Source: an uncultured Bacteroides sp. (GTDB taxonomy: Bacteria > Bacteroidota > Bacteroidia > Bacteroidales > Bacteroidaceae). From it: 64,000 bases of DNA. The position numbers were made by a program, and so were the translations under genes. The stretch covers positions 1 to 64,000 of the forward strand of contig CASENS010000008.1 in assembly GCA_949289345.1 (NCBI GenBank), given 5' to 3'. Shown here one piece after another: positions 47,189-55,604 of the stretch (positions within the stretch are counted from its first letter, which is position 1; each line of letters begins with the position of its first letter). The notes beneath the pieces are model-generated. The model was given only the letters and a program-made list of their open reading frames with translations, was not told the DNA's origin and did not search any database.

Positions 47189-47857
47189 ATGATGAGGTTT
47201 CGTCTTTTAGCGGGGTTGCTATTTCTGGTGACCTTTCATTCGTATGCCCAAGATTGGACGGCAGAGGACTCCTTGCGGCTGCACCGGTTTCTTCGGCAAG
47301 AAGGTGAAATCAAGCTGAATCCGGATGCGTTGGAGGAACTGAACCAAGCTATGGGTAGGCCGAAGGTGGCGGAGGAGAAACCGTGGTTGGAGGTGGACGA
47401 GACGCTTCCGGCCGTTGATGGCATCCGTCCACGGAAAATAAAACTGACACTGTTCCCCTATACGGCCAATACTCCTTATAATTGGGATCCGGTGCGTCAG
47501 CGTAAGATTGAAGTAGATGAAAATACATGGCGGGGCGATCCTTTTTACGAACTGAAGACTCTGACCGTGTATTCTAATTGGGCGAAGTCACCGCTTGATG
47601 CCGGTCCACGTGAATCGGTGGAGCAGATTGAGGCTACAGGACTGCGCTATGGTCCGGTGGGGCAGGCGGGAAGCCATGCTGTTTACGGGTGGCAGTCAGT
47701 AGGCCGTCCTTCCGGTTACAGCCTGATGCCGGATAAGGGAGGGTGGAGAATAAAAGCGCGTAAACGTCGTGCCCGTACACTGGAAGTGCTTCGCACATAC
47801 GCCGACTCTACCCGCATAGAGCCGAAAGATGCCTTGCACGGAGTTGAAGGGGAATAG
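47189..47857 (+). CDS. Exported protein, DUF4858-like
   Basis: A 222-residue protein with signal peptide MMRFRLLAGLLFLVTFHSYA. The mature region opens WTAEDSLRLHRFLRQEGEI and later has VEQIEATGLRYGPVGQAG and a basic stretch KARKRRARTLEVL. No catalytic motif recognised; the DUF name is tentative. The ATG at 47189 is preferred over an earlier in-frame start because it begins the signal peptide. Last gene of the sigma-led run. Confidence 0.7.
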   Translation: MMRFRLLAGLLFLVTFHSYAQDWTAEDSLRLHRFLRQEGEIKLNPDALEELNQAMGRPKVAEEKPWLEVDETLPAVDGIRPRKIKLTLFPYTANTPYNWDPVRQRKIEVDENTWRGDPFYELKTLTVYSNWAKSPLDAGPRESVEQIEATGLRYGPVGQAGSHAVYGWQSVGRPSGYSLMPDKGGWRIKARKRRARTLEVLRTYADSTRIEPKDALHGVEGE

Positions 47858-47930
47858 CGGTTTCCTGATTTTCCTCCTAAAATAAGGCTAAAATGAGCCG
47901 CAAGGCAATGAAACACTGAATAATATTATA

Positions 47931-47938
47931 TACCTTTG
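47931..47938 (+). promoter_or_regulatory. -7 box of the AraC-type regulator
   Basis: TACCTTTG followed by TCCCGACAA, identical over 15 bases to the box at 38300. Confidence 0.65.
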
Positions 47939-47963
47939 TCCCGACAAACCAATTTCAGCAGAT

Positions 47964-48818
47964 ATGAACCCGAAAGAGATAAAAGACGAAACACAAAGTC
48001 CTTTGAAGTTCATTTTCAATTATGAGAATGTATTCTACAGTTTCTTCTACGACGATACCGCTGCGTGCATCCATCGCTCGCGGGAGTATGCCATGAACTA
48101 TGTCTACTCAGGCGAGATGGTGCTGGACAACGGTAAGAAACAAATACATGTAGGCAAGGGCGAATGCGTTTTCATCCCCCGCGACCACCATATTACTATG
48201 TATAAGAAGCCATGCGACGGCGAGCGCTATTGCGGCATCTTCTTGAGCTTCGTCCGCCAATTCTTGCGTGAAATGTACGCTTTGGGCGATTCCTACAGGG
48301 TTCCCGCTGATACGCCCAAGTTGAAGCCTGGTGTCATCAAGCTGCCCCAAACGGCGGAATTGACCAGCCTATTTGCGTCGCTCAGTCCCTTTTTTGACCC
48401 GAAAGTGAAGCCTCAGAGTGACTTCATGCGCCTGAAGATGCAGGAAGGTCTTTTGGCATTGCTGCATATCGACCGACGCTTTGCTCCAACACTGTTTGAC
48501 TTCAACGAACCGTGGAAGATAGACATCCTGGACTTCATGAACCGGAACTACATGTATGAGTTTACGCAAGAAGAACTGGCACACTACACGGGTCGGAGCC
48601 TGGCCACCTTCAAACGTGACTTCAAGAAGGTAAGCGAACTCACGCCGGAGAAGTGGCTCATTCGCAAGCGGCTGGAGGTGGCTTACGCCCTGATGCAGGA
48701 AGGTGGCAAGAAGATTGTGGACGTCTGTGCCAAAGTAGGATTCAAGAACCAGTCTCACTTCTCCACCGCCTTTAAAAAGCAATATGGCATCGCTCCCACC
48801 TCCGTGGTCGTTTCTTGA
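47964..48818 (+). CDS. AraC-family transcriptional regulator
   Basis: A 284-residue one-component regulator. The N-terminal part (about 25-130) is a cupin-like sensor domain with VYSGEMVLDNGKKQIHVGKG and FIPRDHHITMYKK. The C-terminal double helix-turn-helix contains EELAHYTGRSLATFKRDFK and IVDVCAKVGFKNQSHFSTAFKK-type sequence (given in part as CAKVGFKNQSHFSTAF), the AraC signature. It has its own promoter. The effector and targets are unknown; no adjacent transport or catabolic operon is apparent. Confidence 0.92.
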   Translation: MNPKEIKDETQSPLKFIFNYENVFYSFFYDDTAACIHRSREYAMNYVYSGEMVLDNGKKQIHVGKGECVFIPRDHHITMYKKPCDGERYCGIFLSFVRQFLREMYALGDSYRVPADTPKLKPGVIKLPQTAELTSLFASLSPFFDPKVKPQSDFMRLKMQEGLLALLHIDRRFAPTLFDFNEPWKIDILDFMNRNYMYEFTQEELAHYTGRSLATFKRDFKKVSELTPEKWLIRKRLEVAYALMQEGGKKIVDVCAKVGFKNQSHFSTAFKKQYGIAPTSVVVS

Positions 48819-48965
48819 TAAAATGGGGCTTCCCGGCAATCATCTTTGAGCCTCATAGGCAATGTGTGAAATATCCGTGCTATATATATGTGTATATCAG
48901 TTGAAAAGGCCTTAAAGGAGTGAAAGATGTTTTTGGAGAACTTTTTTATTTCCGATTCTTTTTGA

Positions 48966-48973
48966 TATCTTTG
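48966..48973 (+). promoter_or_regulatory. -7 box of the DUF456 gene
   Basis: TATCTTTG followed by CC, 14 bases before the ATG, so the leader is about 8 bases. Confidence 0.65.
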
Positions 48974-48987
48974 CCATAAAAAGCATC

Positions 48988-49470
48988 ATGGCTGACATAC
49001 TTTTAATTATTCTCGGTTTCCTCTGTTTGTTGGGAGGGCTGGCAGGTTGCATACTCCCTGTCCTTCCCGGTCCGCCGTTGGCTTACGCAGGCATGCTGTT
49101 GCTCCATTTCACTGAGCGGGTACAATTCACCACAATCGAACTGATAGTGTGGCTTGTTTTGGTTGTCGTCATTCAAGTGCTCGACTATTTTGTCCCTTTG
49201 CTGGGAGCCAAATATAGTGGCGGAAGCCGTTGGGGAGAGCGTGGTTGCCTGGCGGGCACACTAATAGGACTGTTCTTCATGCCGTGGGGAATTATCATAG
49301 GCCCGTTCTTAGGTGCTTTCATCGGCGAATTGGCAGGCGGGCGAGAGACTAAAGACGCATTACGTTCCGGCTTCGGTTCCTTGGTCGGTTTCCTGCTGGG
49401 CACGTTTATCAAGTGCGTTCTTTGCGGTTATTTCATCTGGAAGTTTGTAGGGGCATTGGTGGCGGCGTGA
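48988..49470 (+). CDS. DUF456 membrane protein
   Basis: A 160-residue inner-membrane protein with four or five helices and glycine-rich packing (GGLAGCILPVLPGPPLAYAG, RWGERGCLAGTLIGLFF, GPFLGAFIGELAGG). These are typical of DUF456, a widespread family of unknown function. It stands alone, with a very short predicted leader. Confidence 0.88.
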   Translation: MADILLIILGFLCLLGGLAGCILPVLPGPPLAYAGMLLLHFTERVQFTTIELIVWLVLVVVIQVLDYFVPLLGAKYSGGSRWGERGCLAGTLIGLFFMPWGIIIGPFLGAFIGELAGGRETKDALRSGFGSLVGFLLGTFIKCVLCGYFIWKFVGALVAA

Positions 49471-49550
49471 ATGTTTTAGTGTGAAACCGTTTGCATAGGC
49501 TGTGATTGCTTTTTGTGTTGAGTGAGCTTAATCCGTTTATGGGCAAATCG

Positions 49551-49558
49551 TATATTTG
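49551..49558 (+). promoter_or_regulatory. -7 box of the susG-like gene
   Basis: TATATTTG followed by TTC, 21 bases before the ATG at 49580. It rules out the TTG at 49556 as start. Confidence 0.65.
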
Positions 49559-49579
49559 TTCATCTTAAAATTTACGCTT

Positions 49580-51658
49580 ATGAATGGAAAAAGCAACAGA
49601 CTTTATTGGCTCCTGTTCTTAGCGGGAGTTTTCTTCCTGTCGTTTGTCTCGTGTAGCGACGACAATCCTGTGACACCCGAACCTGAACCGGTTCCGGAAC
49701 CTCAGCCAGAGGTGGAGTGGAAAACCTTGACGGCTGCCCCGGCAGAATGGGATGGAGAGAAGCGGGGAAACATTTCTTATCAACTTCTGATTTACTCTTT
49801 TGCAGACAGTAATGGGGACGGATGCGGCGATTTGCAGGGTGTGATTGATAAGTTGGATTATCTGGATGCGCTGGGCGTGCAAGCGCTTTGGTTGTCGCCT
49901 GTTCATCCGTCAATGTCTTATCACGGATATGACGTGACGGACCATGCCACGGTCAATCCGGCATATGGCACAATGGCCGATTTTGAACGATTGGTGTCGG
50001 AAGCTCATCAGCGTGACATCAGGATTTATCTGGATTATGTAATGAACCATACAGGAAAGGACCATCCTTGGTTTATGGATGCCAAAACTTCGACGGATAG
50101 TCCGTATAGGCATTATTACATCTTTTCCCAAGACCCGCAGGCGGACATTGCGGTGGGCAACATCCCAATGATTGCTACGGAAGGCAGTGCCGGATATAAT
50201 GCGGGAGAATGGTTTGCTGCGGCTTCGGATGAGAGTCTGGTGAAAGGTTGTTATAAGTTTGTGCTTGACTGGTCGGACGCATCGCGCCCTACAGTGACAG
50301 TAACAGAGGCCGAGGTGCCTGATGCGGATAATCACGATGGAGGAACCGAAGGCGCGAAATACTTGTATTACGGTGACGGAGTGTGTAAGAAGTTTTATCA
50401 TCGTGGCGGTGAGCTGTATGAACTGACCGTGGATTTCGTTTCGGACTGGGGATTTCTGATAAGGACAAGCAATGACCCGTCGTGGCCGTCGGGAACCAAA
50501 TATGGAGCGCCAACGGGAGAAAAGCTGACGTTGGGTGAAGCTTTTGTGCTGGATAATCGGCAGGCGGCTGATATTAAGTTCGATTTTATGCAGGCGTGGT
50601 ACTATCATTCGCATTTCTGTACCGATTGGTTTGCCGACCTGAATTACGGGCCGGTGGAGGATGTGACTTCCAATTCCGTGTATCAAGCAATGACAGGAAT
50701 GGCAAAAGCATGGGTAGACCGTGACGTAGACGGTTTGCGGCTGGATGCGGTGAAGCATATCTACCACAACGCGACATCGGATGAAAACCCTCGTTTCCTG
50801 AAAACGTTTTATGAGGAAATGAATGCATATTATAAGCAGAACGGTCATGCGGATGATTTCTACATGGTGGGCGAAGTACTTTCTGAGCATGATGAGGTGG
50901 CTCCATACTATGCCGCTCTTCCTGCCTTGTTCGATTTCTCTTTCTGGTATCGGTTGGAGTGGGCCATCAACAACAGTACCGGATGCTATTTCGCTAAAAA
51001 CATTATGGACTATCGACAGGAATATGCAGGCTATCGTTCCGACTACATAGAGGCTATCAAGCTCGCCAATCACGATGAAGACCGTGCGGCTTCCAAGCTG
51101 GGACGCTCAATGTCCAAGTGTAAGCTGGCTGCGGCTGTGCTCTTGACTATGCCGGGAGCGCCTTATATATATTATGGTGAAGAGTTGGGTCTGTATGGCA
51201 CAAAAGAGAGGGGCGACGAGTATGTGCGTGGCCCGATGCTGTGGGGCGACGCGTCGACAACGGCTTATACAGACAAGATAGACGCTTCAGTGGCCTCGAA
51301 CGTGAAGGCTGTGACCGAACAACGCCAGGATGAGACTTCTTTATTGAATACTTATCTGACTTTTATAGAGTTGCGCAATACTTATCCCGCTATGGCCGAA
51401 GGTGATTTGACCCGGCATGCGGTGTACAACGATCAAAGCGATGAGGCTTACAGGCAGATTGCCGCTTGGTATCGGACAGCCGGTGACGAGCAGATGCTGG
51501 TCATTCATAACTTTGGGAGTCCTGCCGTTCAATTTCCTTTGGAGGATGACATTTCGCGTCCGGTAGCGGTTTCCGGTGAGGTGGAGCAGCGCATGATTGA
51601 TGGGGAAACTTTCCTAAGACTGGGCGGCTATGCTTCAGCTGTGTTTAAAGTGAAGTGA
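49580..51658 (+). CDS. susG: SusG-like outer-membrane alpha-amylase
   Basis: A GH13 starch-degrading lipoprotein of 692 residues, the length of SusG of B. thetaiotaomicron, which it resembles throughout. The signal peptide ends FVSC with SDDNP after the Cys, a surface-export-type acidic signal. The barrel has LDYVMNHTG, GLRLDAVKHIYHN (nucleophile Asp), VGEVLSEHDE (acid Glu) and IKLANHDEDR (third Asp). Between them, about 185-320, is an insert matching the CBM58 starch-binding domain of SusG (KYLYYGDGVCKKFYHRGG, FLIRTSNDPSWPSGTKYG). No susC, susD, susE/F or susR is nearby, so it is orphaned from the usual operon. Gene symbol by similarity. Confidence 0.92.
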   Translation: MNGKSNRLYWLLFLAGVFFLSFVSCSDDNPVTPEPEPVPEPQPEVEWKTLTAAPAEWDGEKRGNISYQLLIYSFADSNGDGCGDLQGVIDKLDYLDALGVQALWLSPVHPSMSYHGYDVTDHATVNPAYGTMADFERLVSEAHQRDIRIYLDYVMNHTGKDHPWFMDAKTSTDSPYRHYYIFSQDPQADIAVGNIPMIATEGSAGYNAGEWFAAASDESLVKGCYKFVLDWSDASRPTVTVTEAEVPDADNHDGGTEGAKYLYYGDGVCKKFYHRGGELYELTVDFVSDWGFLIRTSNDPSWPSGTKYGAPTGEKLTLGEAFVLDNRQAADIKFDFMQAWYYHSHFCTDWFADLNYGPVEDVTSNSVYQAMTGMAKAWVDRDVDGLRLDAVKHIYHNATSDENPRFLKTFYEEMNAYYKQNGHADDFYMVGEVLSEHDEVAPYYAALPALFDFSFWYRLEWAINNSTGCYFAKNIMDYRQEYAGYRSDYIEAIKLANHDEDRAASKLGRSMSKCKLAAAVLLTMPGAPYIYYGEELGLYGTKERGDEYVRGPMLWGDASTTAYTDKIDASVASNVKAVTEQRQDETSLLNTYLTFIELRNTYPAMAEGDLTRHAVYNDQSDEAYRQIAAWYRTAGDEQMLVIHNFGSPAVQFPLEDDISRPVAVSGEVEQRMIDGETFLRLGGYASAVFKVK

Positions 51659-51664
51659 AATCGT

Positions 51665-52654
51665 TTACCTGTATATCCAGTTCAGCACCCGATTAAGCCA
51701 TTCCCAACGGAAGCGAAACCATCGCCGGGTGCTGATTTGTTTTCCTCCGAAGCGTAGTACAAACTCGCGGTAGCTATGCTTTTGGAAAGGCAGGCCTACG
51801 TCAATGAATTCCAAGTGCCGGTAGCCACGCTCCTTGGCGTCAGTCAGCGCTTTCCATACGGCCAGTACGCCGGGATAGAGTAGGGCATGGCTCTTGCGCA
51901 TACCGCCGGAGAACCACAGGTAGGCGTTGTCTCCGGAGTAGATACAGGCACTTCCTCCGATAATGCGTTGCTTGTGTAGCACGATGAAGATGCGGCTTCG
52001 CGATTCGTCGGCGTCGGCCGCATGCTTTGTCAGTTGCTGGAAGAACTCCCGACTGGGGAAGTGGCGGCGTATTTTCCAGGAATAGATGTGGTGCAGCATG
52101 TGGGCAAACTGGGTCACTTCTTCTGCATTTCGGGCTTCGCGCACTTCGGCCCCATTCTTTAATCCTTTCTTTATTTGCCGGATGCGCGAGGGGCTGAAAC
52201 GGTCTTCTGCATGGGCTACGTTGTGCAGCGAGTTGCGCACGCGCATCCAGTTGATGGGAAAATAGTGACAGGAGCGGAACGAGCGATAGCCGAAGCGTGC
52301 GTCCGGCAGATTACGGAATTCAATGAGGAAAGTATTGCGTATGGCTTCGTCGGTTAGGCGTTGCAGCATGTCGTTGAATACGGCTTCGCGGTTAATGCCT
52401 TCGGACAGGTATTCACCAGTGCCGAACACCTCGCATCGCTTGATGATGGCAGGCGGAAACAGGCGGACACTCTGACGTATGGTGCCCAGCAGCTTTGCCA
52501 CAGGCTTTCCGTCGAGGCTGGCCACAATGAGCAATGGGTCATATCCCGGTGTCGCTTCGTAGATGCGGAACAAGGCCGTAGAGTGGAACGTGTCGTTTCC
52601 CGGCAGGGCCGGAATGTCGTTTCCCCGATAATATGTCGTGAGTTTCAATGGCAT
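51665..52654 (-). CDS. GNAT/FemAB-like acyltransferase
   Basis: A 329-residue protein of the GNAT fold, similar to the FemAB and peptidoglycan-bridge or exopolysaccharide-type acyltransferases. The C-terminal half has RIFIVLHKQRIIGGSACIYSG, LWFSGGMRKSHALLYPGVLA and ALTDAKERGYRHLEFIDVG, with FVLRFGGKQIST at the end. No signal peptide. The ATG at 52654 is used because the longer frame starts at a TTG inside the -7 box (52661-52668). Acceptor unknown. It ends 6 bases from the convergent susG stop. Confidence 0.78.
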   Translation of the reverse strand: MPLKLTTYYRGNDIPALPGNDTFHSTALFRIYEATPGYDPLLIVASLDGKPVAKLLGTIRQSVRLFPPAIIKRCEVFGTGEYLSEGINREAVFNDMLQRLTDEAIRNTFLIEFRNLPDARFGYRSFRSCHYFPINWMRVRNSLHNVAHAEDRFSPSRIRQIKKGLKNGAEVREARNAEEVTQFAHMLHHIYSWKIRRHFPSREFFQQLTKHAADADESRSRIFIVLHKQRIIGGSACIYSGDNAYLWFSGGMRKSHALLYPGVLAVWKALTDAKERGYRHLEFIDVGLPFQKHSYREFVLRFGGKQISTRRWFRFRWEWLNRVLNWIYR

Positions 52655-52660
52655 CAACCG

Positions 52661-52668
52661 CAAATTTA
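52661..52668 (-). promoter_or_regulatory. -7 box of the acyltransferase gene
   Basis: TAAATTTG followed by CGG on the minus strand, only 6 bases before the ATG, so the transcript is nearly leaderless. Confidence 0.55.
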
Positions 52669-52681
52669 GAAAATAATCTTG

Positions 52682-52689
52682 TATCTTTG
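52682..52689 (+). promoter_or_regulatory. -7 box of the nitroreductase-led operon
   Basis: TATCTTTG followed by CAACG, 23 bases before the ATG at 52713. It faces away from the acyltransferase promoter, 13 bases apart. Confidence 0.7.
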
Positions 52690-52712
52690 CAACGTTTGTT
52701 TAAAATTTAATT

Positions 52713-53276
52713 ATGGAAAGCTTTAGCGAATTGATAAAGAACCGGCGCAGCATGCGCAAGTTTACAACGGAAGAACTGACGCAGGATGAAGTGGTGGCCT
52801 TGATGAAGGCTGCTTTGATGGCTCCTACCTCGAAGCGCAGTAACTCATGGCAATTTGTAGTGGTGGATGACAAGGAAACTTTGAAACGCTTGTCCATGTG
52901 CAAGGCTCAGGCAGCCCAATTTATAGCCGATGCCGCGTTGGCTGTAGTGGTGACGGCTGATCCGTTGGTCAGTGACGTGTGGATAGAAGACGCCTCTGTC
53001 GCTTCAATCTATTTGCAACTTCAGGCCGAGGATTTGGGATTGGGCAGTTGCTGGGTGCAGGTGCGTGAGCGTATGGCTCCTTCGGGCATTCCTGCTGCCG
53101 ACTACGTGCGTGAAGTGCTGGACATTCCCTTGCAGCTCCAAGTGCTCAGTATCATAGCCATCGGCCACAAAGGCATGGAGCGCAAGCCTTTTAACGAAGA
53201 GCATCTGCAATGGGAGAAAATCCATCTGAACAAGTACGGAGGAAACGGCGATGAGCGCGGCGAGAGCGAACAATAA
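52713..53276 (+). CDS. Nitroreductase-family protein
   Basis: A 187-residue FMN enzyme of the nitroreductase superfamily, minimal length. FSELIKNRRSMRKFTTEEL at the N-terminus and APTSKRSNSWQFVVVDD are FMN-phosphate contacts, and AEDLGLGSCWVQVRERM is the typical second flavin motif. Substrate unknown. It heads a five-gene run and its stop lies 26 bases inside the next gene. Confidence 0.85.
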   Translation: MESFSELIKNRRSMRKFTTEELTQDEVVALMKAALMAPTSKRSNSWQFVVVDDKETLKRLSMCKAQAAQFIADAALAVVVTADPLVSDVWIEDASVASIYLQLQAEDLGLGSCWVQVRERMAPSGIPAADYVREVLDIPLQLQVLSIIAIGHKGMERKPFNEEHLQWEKIHLNKYGGNGDERGESEQ

Positions 53277-53586
53277 CAGCGACACATATAAAGCCACGGG
53301 AGTGACGCTGATGGTATTCGGTGTGCTCTATCTGATAGACAAGCTGGTTCATTTCGCTTCCATGGGCCTGCCGTGGGTGATGAATAAAGATAATTTCCTG
53401 CTTTATACAGCGGTGATTTTTCTCCTGTTCAAGCACGACAAGTCCGTAGGGCTGGTGCTGGCCGGCCTTTGGCTGGTGCTGAATTTTGGCTTGATAACGG
53501 CTTTGTTGGGCACTATGTCGGCCTATCTCTTGCCTGTGGCATTGTTGCTCATAGGCATTATCTTGTATTTTGTAGCTGCGAGGTGA
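53251..53586 (+). CDS. Small four-helix membrane protein
   Basis: A 111-residue inner-membrane protein with about four helices (VTLMVFGVLYLIDKLVHF, NFLLYTAVIFLLF, VGLVLAGLWLVLNFGLI, SAYLLPVALLLIGIILYF). The pattern recalls LiaF/DUF5668-type helical regions, but I do not assign a family. It overlaps the nitroreductase gene by 26 bases and the next gene follows 5 bases on. Confidence 0.75.
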   Translation: MSAARANNNSDTYKATGVTLMVFGVLYLIDKLVHFASMGLPWVMNKDNFLLYTAVIFLLFKHDKSVGLVLAGLWLVLNFGLITALLGTMSAYLLPVALLLIGIILYFVAAR

Positions 53587-53591
53587 TATTT

Positions 53592-54380
53592 ATGAAAAGA
53601 AGTATAGAAGATACATCGATTGCATTTATCGGTGCGGGAAACCTGGCCACCAACTTGGCCGTCGCACTTTATAAGAAAGGATTTCGAGTCGTACAGATAT
53701 ACAGTCGTACGGAAGAGTCGGCCGGAAAGCTGGCTCAAGCCGTGGAAGCCTCTTGTACCACCGATTTGAACGAAGTGGTGACCGACGCCCAACTCTATGT
53801 GGTGTCGCTCAAGGATGACGCTTTCTTAGAGTTGCTTCCCCGGATGGTGGGAGGAAGGGGACAAGGATTGTGGGTGCATACCGCAGGCAGCATTTCCATG
53901 AATGTTTGGCAAGGGCAGGCCGAACGCTTCGGCGTGTTCTATCCGATGCAGACTTTTACCAAGGCCCGTCTGGTGGACTTCCGCGAGATACCCGTCTTTG
54001 TGGAAAGCAACTCGGAGGCCGATACCCGGTTTTTGAAAAACATAGCCGCCGCATTGTCCGGTTGTGTTTACGAGTGCACTTCCGAAGAACGGCAAAGCCT
54101 TCACCTGGCGGCCGTATTTGCCTGCAATTTTACCAATCACATGTATGCTTTGGCTTCCCGTCTGTTGGCCAAGTACAATTTGCCTTTCGAAGCCATGCTG
54201 CCCTTGATTGATGAAACGGCCCGCAAGGTACACGCCATGAATCCGCAGGCGGCTCAAACAGGCCCTGCCGTGCGCTACGACCGACAGGTGATAGACAAAC
54301 ACCTGGCTATGTTGTCCGACGAGCCTGAGATGCGGCAGATATACCGTTTGTTGAGCGAGAGCATTCATCGTCTTTCCTAA
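53592..54380 (+). CDS. Rossmann-fold/DUF2520 oxidoreductase-like protein
   Basis: A 262-residue cytoplasmic protein. An N-terminal Rossmann domain has [20 protein letters not shown] (NAD(P)-binding GxGNLA), and the C-terminal DUF2520 domain is helical, with [18 protein letters not shown] and [20 protein letters not shown]. The family resembles pyrroline-5-carboxylate reductases and F420-dependent NADP reductases, but substrate is unknown. The ATG at 53592 is used; the longer frame lies inside the previous gene. Next in line is the KdsC-type phosphatase, 14 bases on. Confidence 0.85.
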   Translation: MKRSIEDTSIAFIGAGNLATNLAVALYKKGFRVVQIYSRTEESAGKLAQAVEASCTTDLNEVVTDAQLYVVSLKDDAFLELLPRMVGGRGQGLWVHTAGSISMNVWQGQAERFGVFYPMQTFTKARLVDFREIPVFVESNSEADTRFLKNIAAALSGCVYECTSEERQSLHLAAVFACNFTNHMYALASRLLAKYNLPFEAMLPLIDETARKVHAMNPQAAQTGPAVRYDRQVIDKHLAMLSDEPEMRQIYRLLSESIHRLS

Positions 54381-54394
54381 TTGTTCCCTATACA

Positions 54395-54925
54395 ATGAGT
54401 ACCATTAATTATGATTTGAAGAAAATACGCGCTTTGCTTTTTGATGTGGATGGCGTGCTGAGTGCCAATGTCATTCCGATGAGTCCGGAGGGGGAACCGA
54501 TGCGGACTGTCAACATCAAAGATGGCTATTCGCTGCATTTGGCGGCAAAAATGGGGATGAAGTTAGGTATCATCACCGGCGGAAGGACCGAAGCTGTGCG
54601 TAAGCGTTTCTTGGCTTTGGGATTGAAGGAAGAGGATATTTATTTAGGCTCGTCGGTCAAGATACACGATTATCGTGATTTCCGTGACCGCCACGGGCTG
54701 AAGGATGAGGAAATTCTCTACGTGGGCGATGACATACCGGATTTGGAGGTGATGCGCGCGTGTGGCCTTCCCTGTTGTCCCCGTGATGCGGCTCCCGAGG
54801 TTAAGGCCGCGGCACGCTATATTTCGTATGCCGATGGAGGCTGTGGAGTAGGTCGTGACGTGGTGGAGCAGGTATTGAAGGTGCATGGCTTGTGGCTGGC
54901 GGATGAGCGGGCTTTTGGATGGTAA
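54395..54925 (+). CDS. kdsC: 3-deoxy-D-manno-octulosonate-8-phosphate phosphatase, KdsC-type
   Basis: A HAD-superfamily phosphatase of class C0 type, 176 residues, lacking a cap domain. [14 protein letters not shown] holds the nucleophile Asp and acid-base Asp; GIITGGRT is motif II; the Lys is in [21 protein letters not shown] is motif IV. It produces KDO for lipopolysaccharide. Neighbouring lpxB lies elsewhere in the window. Its start follows the DUF2520 stop by 14 bases, and maf comes next. Confidence 0.9.
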   Translation: MSTINYDLKKIRALLFDVDGVLSANVIPMSPEGEPMRTVNIKDGYSLHLAAKMGMKLGIITGGRTEAVRKRFLALGLKEEDIYLGSSVKIHDYRDFRDRHGLKDEEILYVGDDIPDLEVMRACGLPCCPRDAAPEVKAAARYISYADGGCGVGRDVVEQVLKVHGLWLADERAFGW

Positions 54926-54974
54926 GCCAGTCGGGCACCCCCGACACGATACAATGAATATAAACCTGATGAAT

Positions 54975-55559
54975 ATGCTGGATCATTTAAAGAAATATAA
55001 GATTATATTAGCGAGCAATTCCCCCCGTCGTAAAGATTTGCTTTCGGGGCTTGGGATAGAATATGAGGTACGTACGTTGCCCGATGTGGATGAGTCTTAT
55101 CCTGGAACGTTGCGGGGTGGGGATATACCGCTGTATATAGCGCGTGAGAAAGCGGCCGCTTACCGCGAGTTGTTGCGGCCGGACGAATTGATGATAACGG
55201 CGGATACCATTGTGTGGCTGGACGGACATGTGTTAGGCAAGCCGTGCGACCGGGAAGATGCTTTGCGTATGTTGCGTGACATGTCGGGACGGACGCATGA
55301 AGTCTTTACTGGGGTATGCCTCACCACTGTCGCCTGGCAGCGTAGCTTCACGTCGCGGACGGAGGTCCGTTTCGCTTCCTTGACGGAAGAGGAAATCGGC
55401 TGGTACGTGGACAGGTATCGGCCGATGGACAAGGCTGGCGCGTACGGTGTGCAGGAATGGATCGGTTATATAGGTGTGGAGTATATTGCAGGCAGTTATT
55501 TCAATATAATGGGATTGCCTGTGCAGCGGTTGTATCGCGAACTGAAGAGCGTGGAGTAA
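54975..55559 (+). CDS. maf: Maf-family nucleotide pyrophosphatase
   Basis: A cytoplasmic house-cleaning pyrophosphatase for dTTP, UTP and modified nucleotides, 194 residues. LASNSPRRKDLLSGLGI is the N-terminal signature; ADTIVWLDGHVLGKP and SGRTHEVFTGVCL contain the catalytic Asp and substrate contacts; DKAGAYGVQEW marks the C-terminal half. The ATG at 54975 gives the usual length; upstream in-frame ATGs at 54954 and 54969 are alternatives. Last gene of the 52713-55559 run. Confidence 0.94.
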   Translation: MLDHLKKYKIILASNSPRRKDLLSGLGIEYEVRTLPDVDESYPGTLRGGDIPLYIAREKAAAYRELLRPDELMITADTIVWLDGHVLGKPCDREDALRMLRDMSGRTHEVFTGVCLTTVAWQRSFTSRTEVRFASLTEEEIGWYVDRYRPMDKAGAYGVQEWIGYIGVEYIAGSYFNIMGLPVQRLYRELKSVE

Positions 55560-55604
55560 GGAGGGGGGGGCGCGTTCCCCTCCCTTCCGTCGTTCTTGTG
55601 GATT

